A stretch of DNA of 64,000 bases from contig NC_092651.1 in the NCBI RefSeq assembly GCF_032118995.1, positions 24,102,349 to 24,166,348 on the forward strand. The letters run 5' to 3'. Positions 24,429-35,381 of the stretch are shown in pieces. The DNA comes from Asterias amurensis. Its lineage: Eukaryota; Echinodermata; Asteroidea; Forcipulatida; Asteriidae. The position numbers and the translations under genes were made by a program. The notes beneath the pieces were generated by a model, which was given only the letters and a program-made list of their open reading frames with translations, did no database searches and was not told where the DNA came from. Every line of letters begins with the position of its first letter. Position 1 is the first letter of the stretch.

Positions 24429-27400
24429 CTATACGTCCCACTTTTTATGTTCCATTCCATCTGGTGGTTTGACTTCCGTTTTCTTTGCTCCGATTTCGTT
24501 CCAGTTGGTGCTGAGGACAGTTCCACCAGACTCCGTCTGTAGACAAGTGACACAATTTGTGGTACTTTTAAAGGGTTTGGGTACTTTTTATATGACACAA
24601 AACGTCCACAAATTTACATTCGGAATGGTTTAAATATGATGATAGAAAACTTCCCTTGAAATATTACTTGCTGAGGTGCTGTATTTTTCATGACAATTTT
24701 TTGTCTCAATAAGAAAACATTACGAGACTCTGAAAACATGGCTCTGTGATTTTCACTATTTTTAAATGACAACTAATGAAGCTGAAACTTCTACAGGTAA
24801 ATTTTATTACATTCACAGTGAATAGGGATTCAAAGGTATCAAAGCCCTTTAAAGACAAGAATAATTTTGTAATTGTAAAAAAAACAAGAGAAAAAAAAAA
24901 ACACTTTTATTTACTCTAATAACTTTGCATTTATGTATGTACAGACCATGTCACCTTAACCAAAGAGCCTGGATTATTAAACCGCATGATTGGTACATAC
25001 AAAAAGGAAAACAATGAAAACATTGCTGTTTGTGCGGTTTAAATAGATTTCTTTAAAGCCATTGGACCCTTTCGCAACAGAAAAAAAAAAAGTTCACAGA
25101 TTTACAAATAACTTACAGGGTTTACAGAAGGCAATGGTGAAAGACTTCTCTTGAAATATTATTCCATGAAATGCTTTACTTTTTGAGAAAACAGTAAAAC
25201 AATATCAATTCTCGTTAACGAGAATTACAGATTTATTTTAAACACATGTCATGACACGGCGAAACGTGCAGAAACAAGGGTGTGTTTTCCCGTTATTTTC
25301 TCCCGACTCCGACGACCGATTAAGCCCAAATTTTCACAGGTTTGTTATTTGATATGGAAGTTGTGATACACGAAGTGTGAGCCTTGGACAAGACTGTTTA
25401 CCGAAAGTATATAATGGCTTTAAATTGCTTATTGTGTATTTTGGAGCTCCTGGTAAATGGAGTTTAAAGAGTGGCAAATTGATCGAACACAGAGTGTAAT
25501 GTTTTTCACATCAACATTCTATAAACCACTTACGAATGATTTATTCATTGCCTTCTTGACTTCATCAGTGCTGTCACCATAGATCTTTTGAAAGAGTTGA
25601 TTGAGGGCGGCCTCTCCTTGGGCACCATCCTTCTCCTCTTGCTCCGCCTCTTTCCCGATCTGATCCCAGTTCCGTGTCACATGACTGGAGGTCGGGTAAT
25701 TATGCACGGTGTCTTTGGTAACTACAAACAGTCGACACAAATCAGTGTTGTTAAATAAATGTCAAATATTGTAAGCCACAAGGGAAACTGACTGGGTAAA
25801 TTCTAAATGATTTGGGGTTAAAAAAAAAAATTCTAGAGTGGGACTCGAAAACGTGGTTAAGTGGTTAGACTGCAGAACATGCAGTCACAAGGTTGTGGGT
25901 TTGAATCCCCCAGCTAACCGCTGATTTCACAATGACTAGAATATCTAGTTACTGAATCTAGTTACTGAATGTCTAGTTACTGAATCACAATTTCTCGATT
26001 CCTAGTTTCAGACCTTTAAGTCAGCGGTGAACCTCCCCCCTGCAATTTAAACCTAATTCAAAGAAGAATCCCAACTCACCGTCTCCCGTTGGTACAGTTG
26101 CGGCCAGCGTGTCCTCTCCTTCTAGCTTATTCCACCTCAATCCCTCCTCTTTACTCAATTTCAACTCAATCTGTTTATCAATCGGATACGGAAATTCAGA
26201 AGAAAAAACCATTTCACTTATTATTTCTGTGTGGCTGTACAGAATTGATTTAGGTCAAGGTAACATTTTAAGAGGCACAAGGGGTTAACCATTTTTTTCT
26301 AGTCAAGTCCCAGACCGCCAGTCTACTGGTGTCTTGAGTGGGCATTTATTTAATTGAAATTGGTGAAAGTGTTGGGCACAACGCAATCTAAGCTTACAGT
26401 AGTACAAACCGTGGTCAAGTGGTTAGACTGCAGGACTTGCAATCACAGGGTTGTGGGTTCAAATCCCCCAGCTAACCGCTGATTTCACAATGACTAGAAT
26501 AAAGATTGTCATCTAGTTTTTATGAATCACAATTTCTTGCTTTGTGTAATTCATAATCATAGACGTTAAACCAATGTTTGTGAGAGAGATTAGCTGTTGC
26601 CAGCTTGGTGTTTATATCCCTTGTAGGAAGGAGTTTGCCAAGTTCCCTTGATGGGAAAATCATTCATACAAACAAACAACAAACCTTCATTTTCCTTATG
26701 GACGTGATACACTTGGCTGGGATTATATTGTGTGCTAGGTCCAACTCCAGACTGAAGTCACTTCCTGATGCCTGCTTCACAGTGGCACTTAACTGGACAG
26801 AGAAAAACAAAATATTTCATATTTGCAGTATATGGGTTTGAGGCATTGCATGGTCAGGTATACTCTACTACCGCAGGTAGTTCTTTTGATATTTTGTATT
26901 GCTTTATAGATTTTGGAGTAGATTTTTGATTTGGGAGATATTTATTATTACAGTATTTTTAAAGACTCAACAACTTGTATTAATAGTTGCTGGTTTGTTG
27001 ATCAACCCTTGGGATAATTTAACTGCACAGGTTATGTATGCTGTAACAGCTGGGCACATGTATGTGAACTAAGGAGAATAACCACATTGTGATATCATCA
27101 TCACAGACATCCCACCCGAGTAACTTGCCTGTGATATTTTTTCACAGGACTCGGGAAAGTACTGAGTATACAGTGCTAACACACATCGGTGTATGGTTAC
27201 AGACATACTTTATCTATCAAGATCAATCATAGTGGATGGTATTGAATGGTCAGTTAGTAGGAGGGTTGACTATGTACTGTGTACAAAAGATAAATTCACC
27301 ACATGATATCATGTTGTAGGCTGGACTAGTTATTCAAAACTATTATGATATTGAATGGAGGGTTGGGTTGTTGACTGTGTACTATAGATCAAGAATGCAT

Positions 27401-29734
27401 TCACCACATCATGTTGCAGGCTGGTATAGTTTGTCATTCACAACCACAACGGATTATATTAAATGGACAGACAGTGGGAGAGTTGAATATGTACTGTGTA
27501 GAAAAGGTGCACTGGTCACATGATATTATAAAACAGGCTGGCATAGATAGTTCACAACCACAGTGGATGATATTGAGTGGTCAGACAGTAGGTGGGTTTA
27601 TAATAAAATCAAGTAACTAAAACTATTAAAGGCAGTGGACACTATTGGTAATTACTCAAAATAATTATTAGTATTACCATAAAACCTTCCGTGGTAACGA
27701 GTAATGGGGAGAGGTTGATGGTATAAAACATTGTGGGAAACGGCCCCCCCTGAAGTGACGTAGTTTTTGAGACAGAAGCAATTTTCCACGAATTTGATTT
27801 CGAGACCTCAGACTTAGAATTTGAGGTCTCAAAATCAAGCGTCTGAAAGCACACAAGGTGTGACCATGGGGCGATAAGGGTGTGTTTTTCTTTCATTAAT
27901 ATCTTGCAACTTCGATGACCGATTGAGCTCAAATTTTCACAGGTTTGTTATTTTATGCATATGTTGAGATACACCAACTGTGAAGACTGGTCTTTGATAA
28001 TTACCAATAGTGTCCACTGCCTTTAATCTAACCTGTAAAATCTTTTTTTGAAAAATCAACAAATTTATGAGAAACTGGTCCCCAAAATAATGTAACTGTT
28101 TTATTTGTCAATAGGTGGATTTTGATAGAGTTTTGCTAATTTTGCTAAATTTATGATTTTGATGATATGGGATCCCCATAACGGAATACAATCTGAATGA
28201 TTTTGGAAATCTTTTCGAAAGTAAACCTCTACCATTTCATCTTAAAAATAACATTTGTAGCTCATCCCAAACCTTACCGCTCTATCTGTGTAGTTCACTT
28301 CGACGTCTTCCTTGTTGGCGTTTTTAACCAGCAGTGTAATAATCACATGAGAGTCTGTTTGGTACCAGTCATACCTGAAAGAAATTTAGGTTTAAAACAT
28401 CAAACTTGATAAGACGCATCTTACTTTTGTGTAATCCAATTTTTCAATTGTAACTGCCACTTGAAAAAGTTTGTACTTCCAATTACCAACCTTGAGTAAT
28501 GATCCTTTCACACTAGAATACAATCCAACATCCAGTATTATAAACGAAAAGGGAAAACCCACCGCCTCCAAAGCAGCTGCCCTGCCTGCGCCATCAAAAG
28601 GGATGAGGCTACCGGTTGGTTCCAGGCTCCTCTAAATCTTCAAGTCAAGCTTTTTAATATTATGCACCCTAGTTTTGTAGGATTTTGTCAACTTCTTGTG
28701 CCTTTTGTCTCCACTCTGTTTATTTTCCTGGAAAAGTTTCCGTATGGCGCCACCGTTTTTTCATTTGATATGAAATATTAATATAGTATCTAATTTACCT
28801 TAAATTGATGAGATATCCCTTTTTATTTTGTAAAAATAAGTGAAAAAGTGGTGGTGCCATACGGAAAGTTATCCATTTTGACGGCTTCTGACGGCTGCTT
28901 TGACGCAAAGCTGCACCCATCCCGATTTACAAAATTTGTGCTGCAAAGGGATCACATACTCAAGACCCAGAGCAGAGCAGAGTCCACCCCCCCCCCCCAA
29001 TTCACTAAGCCTGGGTGATCAGTCATTGTCAGTAGAACTTTAGAAGTTTGAAACTTCTTCAAATTTATCTTTAATGTTTAAAAGAAATAAAATAAAATGT
29101 TTAGGGGATATCGTCTGATTGGTTAAGAACATTCATTTGCAATAAAGTTTACTGAAAACTTGTGTTTAAAGGAACACGTTGCCTTGGATCGGTCGAGTTG
29201 GTCTTTGAAAAGCGTTTGTAACCGTTTTTTTTTAAATGCATATGGGTAGAAAGATGTTGTAAAAGTAGAATACAATGAATCATGATCCACACAAACATGC
29301 CTCGAAATTGCGTGGTTTTCCTTTTACCGTGTCGACTAACACGTCGGCCATTTATGGGGGTCAAAATTTTGACTCCCATAAATGGCCGACCATGTTAGTT
29401 CGCACAGTAGAAGGAAAACCACGCAATTTCGAGGCAAACTTGTGTGGATCATTGTATTCTACTTTTAAAACATCTTTCAAACCATATGCATTTTATAAAA
29501 AACGGTTACAAACGCTTTTGTTTTGACCAACTCGTCCGATCCAAGGCAACGTGTTCCTTTAATTGATTTCGATTCCCAGAAATACGATACAAAAATGTTT
29601 TTCACGAATTGGATGCAGCTCATGTATGTTTCCATGGTTTTCTACACTTCTTGGTCGTATTCTTTCCTTTAATCATGTTAATCCTACCTCTGTTTCACAC
29701 TTGGAGGTGCCTTAATCGTCTCTTCATCAGCCAT
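24429..29734 (-). CDS. SUGT1: SGT1 co-chaperone (SUGT1), TPR-less form
   Basis: A complete six-exon gene for SGT1, the HSP90 co-chaperone that supports kinetochore assembly, SCF ligases and innate immune receptors. In transcript order the exons are 29734-29688, 28374-28278, 26792-26685, 26170-26080, 25721-25534 and 24536-24429, total 639 nt, 212 residues; phases match at every junction. After a 16-residue leader ([16 protein letters not shown]) the CS domain runs from [18 protein letters not shown] through [19 protein letters not shown] to [10 protein letters not shown]. The SGS domain follows: [56 protein letters not shown] and the terminal EHKKWDV. The N-terminal TPR domain of vertebrate and plant SGT1 is absent. 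The start has an A at -3 and G at +4. It is convergent with NXT. Upstream exons cannot be fully excluded. Confidence 0.92.
24567..24853. mobile_element. MITE, family D (TTTAAAGGG ends)
   Basis: Starts TTTTAAAGGGTTTGGGTACT and ends GTATCAAAGCCCTTTAAA, an inverted pair. Resembles families B and C in its middle (CTTCCCTTGAAATATTACT). Lies in the last SGT1 intron. Confidence 0.6.
25052..25424. mobile_element. MITE, family C
   Basis: CTTTAAAGCCATTGGACCCT at the left, and at the right GAAAGTATATAATGGCTTTA. Shares ATGTCATGACACGGCGAAAC and the TTCTCGTTAACGAGAATTAC palindrome region with the other copies. Lies in the last SGT1 intron. Confidence 0.8.
25850..26010 (+). mobile_element. tRNA-derived SINE
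   Basis: An A-box-like GTGGTTAAGTGGTTAGAC and a B-box-like GGGTTTGAATCC are spaced as in a tRNA, followed by CCAGCTAACCGCTGATTTCA and a tail with repeats of TCTAGTTACTGAAT. The anticodon arm is degenerate, so this is not a functional tRNA gene. A sister copy is at 26409-26545. Confidence 0.7.
26409..26545 (+). mobile_element. tRNA-derived SINE, second copy
   Basis: CCGTGGTCAAGTGGTTAGAC, then GGGTTGTGGGTTCAAATCCC (B box) and CCAGCTAACCGCTGATTTCA. About 90% like the copy at 25850, in the neighbouring SGT1 intron. Confidence 0.7.
27218..27602. repeat. Minisatellite, about four diverged ~110-bp units
   Basis: Units carry GTGGATG(G/A)TATTGA(A/G)TGGTCAG, TATGTACTGTGTA, AAAGAT/GTGCA, TCACCACATGATATCATG and GCAGGCTGG in the same order. 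The units differ by small indels. Located in the SGT1 intron between 26792 and 28278. Confidence 0.65.
27627..28025. mobile_element. MITE, family B
   Basis: TTAAAGGCAGTGGACACTAT at the left and ATAGTGTCCACTGCCTTTAA at the right, a clean inverted pair. One of the best-preserved copies in the window; in an SGT1 intron. Confidence 0.88.
28730..28871. mobile_element. MITE, family E (intact ~140 bp)
   Basis: Left GGAAAAGTTTCCGTATGGCG, right GGTGGTGCCATACGGAAAGT, and inner TTTTTTCATTTGATATGAAA. A compact hairpin-like element in SGT1 intron 1. Confidence 0.8.
29168..29561. mobile_element. MITE, family A, long inverted repeat
   Basis: The left arm starts AAAGGAACACGTTGCCTTGG and the right arm ends CCAAGGCAACGTGTTCCTTT. 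Pairing extends inward through CCTCGAAATTGCGTGGTTTT and CGGCCATTTATGGG to a short loop, so most of the element is one hairpin. A second copy is at 45018-45348. Confidence 0.88.
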
Positions 29735-30332
29735 GATGACGGCTTTTGATGTTTTGAAGTCGAATGTTGCAAAGGACCTTTTTTTGTCGGTATTTAACAA
29801 AACAGTTTAGGCTTGTTGTGTTGGATGTGGTACTTCCCCCGAATGCTCAGTCTTGAGTCAGAGAGAAACCTCCAGAAAAAGATTAGAGGTGCTTTCCCTG
29901 GTACAATTTATCGATTCTTTTTTGGAGCTAACTCACCAACTTATTATTTGCTTTATGCATAAAAAACGCATTACAAAACATAGTATCGATACTGTGATTT
30001 GGTAAATATCGATACAGTAAGTATCGGTGAAACCATTTTAACAACGTCATTTCGCCCCCGTTTTGAATGGAAAATTTTGCAAGGTACCGCTACGGGGCAA
30101 CGTTGTGACAAAGACGAATAGATGAGGGATGGAGGGATGGGGCGAATTTTAAGCAGCAATCCCGGCTCAGCTAGCATTGTGTTTTGGGTTTGACGTCGTG
30201 TGTGCGACGTGCGTGGACAACGTGTGTGACCGGAAAGTACACATTTTGCGGATGCTCGTGAGATTGTATTTATAATTTAGCGGATTCGGGTGCTTTACAA
30301 GTTATACAACACAACAGATACAGGTAAGGGAT

Positions 30333-32101
30333 TAGACCCAGTAACTGGGCGCTGTATTCCTTTATTTTGACATTCCTTTTTCGAAATTTTGACATTTTCT
30401 GTCCTATAGTTTAATATAGTCATTATTGCTCCATGGTCATATATAGTCATACGTAGCCCTGGTATGGTAGGACGTCAGTCAGTACACTGCAACAGAGGAG
30501 TCCAACCTGGGCTAATTACTCTATGGTCATACGTAGACCCAGTAACTGGGGCGCTGTACTCCTTTTCAACAATTTTTGACTTTATCTGTCGTACTAGCGC
30601 CCCAGGGAATGGCACAGAATTTTAACGAATACCCAGTTTTTCGCGACACCCAGCCACAAAAAATGCCTCAAAATGACAAAAAGACCAAACAAACTAGCTC
30701 AAAAATCGCCTACTCTATTCTCGATACGTCTAGGATGTAACATCAGGCATTTAATTGTACTCACGATCATTTTTTAAACTCCAAATCGATGATTTTTAAC
30801 TCCGCATCGTGGAGCGATTGACAAGTCTGCGATTTTCGGATGTGTATGGTAACGAAACATGGCGTCGCGTTGTGGGTGGATGTCCATCAACGGCTGTTTA
30901 ATGCTACACTTGTTACAGGCGTTGCAGCGAATGCTATACATTGTACACGGGGATGGGTACAGGCGCTGCAGCTAGCGAGTGCCCACGTGCGTTCAATCAT
31001 GGGCAACGTAACTTACACGGTGCCGGGTTGTTGGAAAATTATCAGAAAGGGGGTGAAAGGTTCTCAGAAAGGGAATATTGTCTGAAAGAGGGGATTTTTC
31101 TGGTCTGAAGTCTGCTGGATGAAGCTGGATGGTTCTGGATGAAGTCTGCTGGTCTGGATTTTTCTGGTCATCGCCCCCCCCCCCCAAAAAAAGAAGGAAA
31201 AAACGAAAAAAAGGGGAAAAAAGATGATAAATAAATTAAAAAAAATTCTACAGTGACACTGGCAGCACTAAACATTATAAGAAGCAATTTAACCATGCAC
31301 AAAAATCGTACGCCTAGATGAAGTACAGCGGTTTTTATTTATTTATCATATTTTTCCCCCTTTTTTTTTTCTTTTTTTTTCTTTTTTTTTGGGGGGCGAT
31401 GACCAGAAAAATCCCCTCTTTCAGACAATATTCCCTTTCTGAGAACCTTTCACCCCCTTTCTGATAATTTTCCAACAACCCGGCACCGTGTAAGTTACGT
31501 TGCCCATGATTGAACGCACGTGGGCACTCGCTAGCTGCAGCGCCTGTACCCATCCCCGTGTACAATGTATAGCATTCGCTGCAACGCCTGTAACAAGTGT
31601 AGCATTAAACAGCCGTTGATGGACATCCACCCACAACGCGACGCCATGTTTCGTTACCATACACATCCGAAAATCGCAGACTTGTCAATCGCTCCACGAT
31701 GCGGAGTTAAAAATCATCGATTTGGAGTTTAAAAAATGATCGTGAGTACAATTAAATGCCTGATGTTACATCCTAGACGTATCGAGAATAGAGTAGGCGA
31801 TTTTTGAGCTAGTTTGTTTGGTCTTTTTGTCATTTTGAGGCATTTTTTGTGGCTGGGTGTCGCGAAAAACTGGGTATTCGTTAAAATTCTGTGCCATTCC
31901 CTGGGGCGCTAGTACGACAGATAAAGTCAAAAATTGTTGAAAAGGAGTACAGCGCCCCAGTTACTGGGTCTAGGTCATACGTAGTAATAGTATGACCATA
32001 GAGTAGAAAATGTCAAAATTTCGAAAAGAAATACAGCGCCCCAGTTACAGAAAATGTAAAAATTTCGAAAAAGAAATACAGCGCCCCAATTACTGGGTCT
32101 A
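30333..32101. mobile_element. Outer foldback element with 9-bp target duplication
   Basis: Ends TAGACCCAGTAACTGGGCGC and GCGCCCCAATTACTGGGTCT+A. Flanks GTAAGGGAT (30324-30332) and GCAAGGGAT (32102-32110) match at 8 of 9 bases, an aged target duplication. A second, younger foldback (30534-31972) is nested in it. No transposase is encoded. Mutator-like by duplication length only. Confidence 0.75.
30534..31972. mobile_element. Inner foldback element, 572-bp arms
   Basis: Ends TAGACCCAGTAACTGGGGCG and its reverse complement. A perfect 9-bp duplication GGTCATACG flanks it (30525-30533 and 31973-31981). The arms 30534-31105 and 31401-31972 are in exact register with no net indel and look identical by eye. 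The spacer (31106-31400) holds poly-C/poly-A and poly-T/poly-G runs. Each arm carries the same 81-codon open frame (30840-31085 plus; 31421-31666 minus) opening MCMVTKHGVALWVDVHQRL, of unknown family and perhaps fortuitous. Confidence 0.9.
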
Positions 32102-32131
32102 GCAAGGGATTAACTATAGAATACAAATTAC

Positions 32132-32243
32132 TAGACCCAGTGACTGGGGCGCTGTACTCCTTTTTTCGAAATAATAGTACGACTACGACAGAGAATGTCA
32201 AAATTTTGAAAAAAGGAGTACAGCGCCCCAGTTACTGGGTCTA
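32132..32243. mobile_element. Short foldback, same ends as 30534-31972
   Basis: TAGACCCAGTGACTGGGGCG and CGCCCCAGTTACTGGGTCTA at the ends, ~112 bp. No matching target duplication is visible (ACAAATTAC versus ATTCTGTAA), so it is older or rearranged. Confidence 0.75.
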
Positions 32244-32283
32244 ATTCTGTAATATTAATAATAGAGTACAGGGCAACACTCGG

Positions 32284-32310
32284 CTAACCCTAACCCTAAC
32301 CCTAACCCTA
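32284..32310. repeat. Interstitial telomeric repeat (CCCTAA)n
   Basis: About four and a half CCCTAA units in a row, the animal telomere repeat TTAGGG on the minus strand. It lies between the foldback cluster and the 16-mer array element. Confidence 0.9.
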
Positions 32311-32337
32311 GGCCTAGCCCAAGATATGACTCTTTCT

Positions 32338-33020
32338 CTGTACACGGGTACCGGTCAACTTGGTCCCAAGCCAACTGTCCCAAGTCAACTCGGTCCCAAG
32401 TCAACTCGGTTCCAAGTCAACTCGGTCCCAAGTCAACTCGATCCCAAATCAACTCGGTCCCGACAGGGAAGCTTGCATGGGCCCGGGCGCGGGGAGGGAC
32501 CGCAACCCAAGTTATTTTAACCCAAGTGAAACTATTTATTATTCTTATAAGTTGGTTTGAAAGATTTCTTCATAATTTAACCAAACATTAATTTCCTTTT
32601 ATTTTTTAATAATTATGTAATTCGTACTGTTTTTATATTGTTTAATTTTAAATGTAAGTTACTGGAAAAGAAATCAAAGAGGATTCAATTATTAATGTTT
32701 GTCAATTAATGAATTGTTGAGAGCCATACAGAAACAAATACTCTGGTTGAAAGCAAACAGACATTTGAAGAAATTTTTTTAGTTGAAAATTATTGGCCAA
32801 CACAATCGGTAATTTTCAATCGGTAATTTTCAATGTTGGATATAGAAACAAATGGGTCGCTATTGAAGGAATCGAATATTATACCCCGAACATTGGTGCA
32901 CACTTATCCCGTTTCATGTGCAAAAAAACAAAGGACATATTTTTTTCCAATTCAAAGAAAACATACAATTACTTCCCGTCAACCATACAGACCGAGTTGA
33001 CTGGGACCGAGTTGACTCAT
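32338..33020. mobile_element. Element with terminal arrays of CAACTCGGTCCCAAGT
   Basis: The left end has about seven 16-bp units close to AAGTCAACTCGGTCCC; the right end has two inverse units (GGGACCGAGTTGACTCAT). The core, including GGTCGCTATTGAAGGAATCG and ATTGTTGAGAGCCATACAGA, recurs in reverse orientation at 41388-42035. The unit differs from the one at 18716-19215 essentially by GT for TA. Confidence 0.75.
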
Positions 33021-33470
33021 ATAAAGCCTGTACACAGATACAGAGTTCGAACTATTAAGGCCCGTTTCTGGGGCGGAAAATTTTCAAAGCTTCATAACTC
33101 AAATCTTATCTGCAACAAGCCACTAATTTCAACAGATTCACATCCTATGGCGGCATACATTTTTCTGCAGTGGGTTTTGGTCATCATTATATTCTTCACA
33201 AATCCGTCATTTTCGTGAAATAATACACGGTCGGGGACAATCGGCATTAGAGTAGTGTAGCGGTAAAAGAGCGGTAGTTGAGAAAATTCACACTTAAAAT
33301 TCATTTGATTTTTACTCAAAACCTGTGATACATGTTTTAAGAATTCCACGTGTAGGGCTATCTGCAACTTCTGAAGCATTAGATCGGTAAGTTTCATGAT
33401 GCAGATAGTTTCAGATGGTTTTTCAAGAAAGCGAAAGATTTTGATATCAGACGCGCTGGGGCCAAGATTA

Positions 33471-33531
33471 CGGAGTGGATTGGACCGATTTATGGGGCTA
33501 CAGAGTGGATTGGAATGATTTACGGGGCTAG
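33471..33531. repeat. Partial copies of the 40809 foldback end
   Basis: GGAGTGGATTGGACCGATTT+ATGGGGCTA followed at once by AGAGTGGATTGGAATGATTT+ACGGGGCTA: two tandem, diverged copies of one arm of the 59-bp element at 40809-40867. Confidence 0.65.
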
Positions 33532-34278
33532 GAGTCGCACAGCGTATGTCACTGAGCTGAGCGTGAGATGAATGAGTGACTCAACATGCCAGCCCGCCAA
33601 TAAGTACAGTCATGACACACAGTGTGTGAATAAACATGTGGGGGCAGTGTTGTAATGTATCTCATTTTCAACTCATTATTAATATTATTGACATTTTTAA
33701 AAGTAAAAATATTATTATTTTAATAATATTTCTAGTTTTTCTACTATGACAGAGTATGACTTTATGAGTTTCCTTCCACTACCCTGGTCTCCACGTGGAG
33801 TTGATAGCGGAACGAACCTCATATATGTTATATATGGCCTACCTAGTTCTGGCCTGGCCTAGTTCTACCTATCTATTCTATGAGTAATGTGTTTTATACT
33901 TTTTACTTATCATTTATGGAGGAAGTTGGTTGTTTCCTCTCTTTCATTTATAAATGCATTGTCACTCTCTTTGCAGATTTATAAACCTTCTTTCCTCATC
34001 ACTATTTTTACCTTACCGTATCCGATGTATCATTTTTCTTTAATTTTAATAGTTTCTTCTCTAGTCTGAAATAGATGGAAGTATTCCTTAAAGGAGTCTA
34101 TCGTAATTTTTTCCTCACAGGAGCTAGAATTGTCTTTCGTCTGGTTAACAGGTAAACTATTATTTTAACCTTCTTACTTTGAGTCTTGAAATTGGAGACA
34201 AAGAAGAGATTGGTAGTTTAATTGTTATCTCCAAGAAGAATTGTGTTACTTAATAAATTGAACTCGTACACAATCATA

Positions 34279-34766
34279 GAGCTATATATATTGACTTGAG
34301 CGCTAACACCCTGTTATACACGCACTAACGTTTTGAAGCCGTGTGGGCGCATCCATGTTTATGTACAAACCAATACAAAAGCTTGAAATTTTGTATGGCA
34401 ATTGTACGGCTATTTGCATGATAGTGCGTTTGTTCTTTTCTATGTGTCATAGAAACCAAAAAATGCAGCAAATATGAACGCACAATCTGCTGATGAGCGT
34501 ACAAACTGTGAGCGTCATGTGCGTCATGTTTAAAAGGCGCGACTACTTTTTTAAGTACGGGGCAATCAAGTTGAACTTACGGTTTTCGTAGCGCGGACAG
34601 ACGCGAATGGGCAGTCGCTTACGTAAGCGCACGCGCCGAATGTAAACAAAACAGCGCCAATTTGAATTAAAATCGTTCCGTATTCACGCAACACATCAAA
34701 CATGTCTGCGCCCAGGGTGGCTTCAAAACGCAGAGCAAGTTAGCGCTCTAGTCAATATATAGCTCT
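34279..34766. mobile_element. TIR element (~490 bp), TA target site
   Basis: Ends GAGCTATATATATTGACTTG and CTAGTCAATATATAGCTC; then inner AGCGCTAAC and GTTTTGAAGCC inverted pairs. TA dinucleotides flank it, as for Tc1/mariner-type MITEs. Its inner part is relatively CpG-rich (GTAGCGCGGACAGACGCG), which could mimic a promoter. Confidence 0.75.
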
Positions 34767-35381
34767 ATGTACACAATACACCAAACCAACTCAAAACTCA
34801 ACCCTTTCATTCTCAAACCATACAACATTACATATTTTGGTCTAAAAACAAATTCCTTTTTAATTGAAAAGGTAATCATTCCCCAATCATTCCCCATAGT
34901 TTAAACTGGTTAACATATCATTTTGTTTAGTTTGATGCACAAGATATTTGACCAAAAAAGAAGCGAAATTTTACTTTATTAAAAATTTATTTGGTGAAAT
35001 GTTAACAGGTTGGTTGTATTGTGTATAATAACCATATTAGAGCAACGTCCTTGCTCTATGGTAATACTTGCTGAAAACTAGAGAATGAAAAATATGTTAC
35101 TACTCCATTAAAAAATGATGTACTTTACCTTATAACTTTTTTAAAAAACCCATAAAAGTTCCTCTAGAATTTAGATAAAAACTTATTCATAGAATTTATG
35201 ATGACATCAGATTTAGGTGAGGTTTTGCGATAGCACCATGTTTAAATGCCGGTAAATCACATTTGATTAAAGTTTCAAATCCTTCTCAATTAAATTGTTT
35301 TGTTTTTTTCCAGAAGAAATTATACTGTTTGTAATACTTTTGTTTTCAAAATCCTGCTTTTTCATCTTTATCTCCAGGGTT

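Noticed and set aside
25850-26545. Two tRNA genes
   Set aside because: A and B boxes are present, but the anticodon arm and acceptor stem do not fold convincingly and both carry the same SINE tail.
30840-31085. 81-codon frame in the foldback arms as a gene
   Set aside because: Identity between the arms reflects the inverted repeat, not selection. No family resemblance, no codon bias evidence, and the frame is short.
34500-34740. CpG-rich promoter for NOCT
   Set aside because: The CpG-rich block lies inside a TIR element with TA flanks (34279-34766), so its composition is explained by the transposon. Promoter use cannot be excluded.
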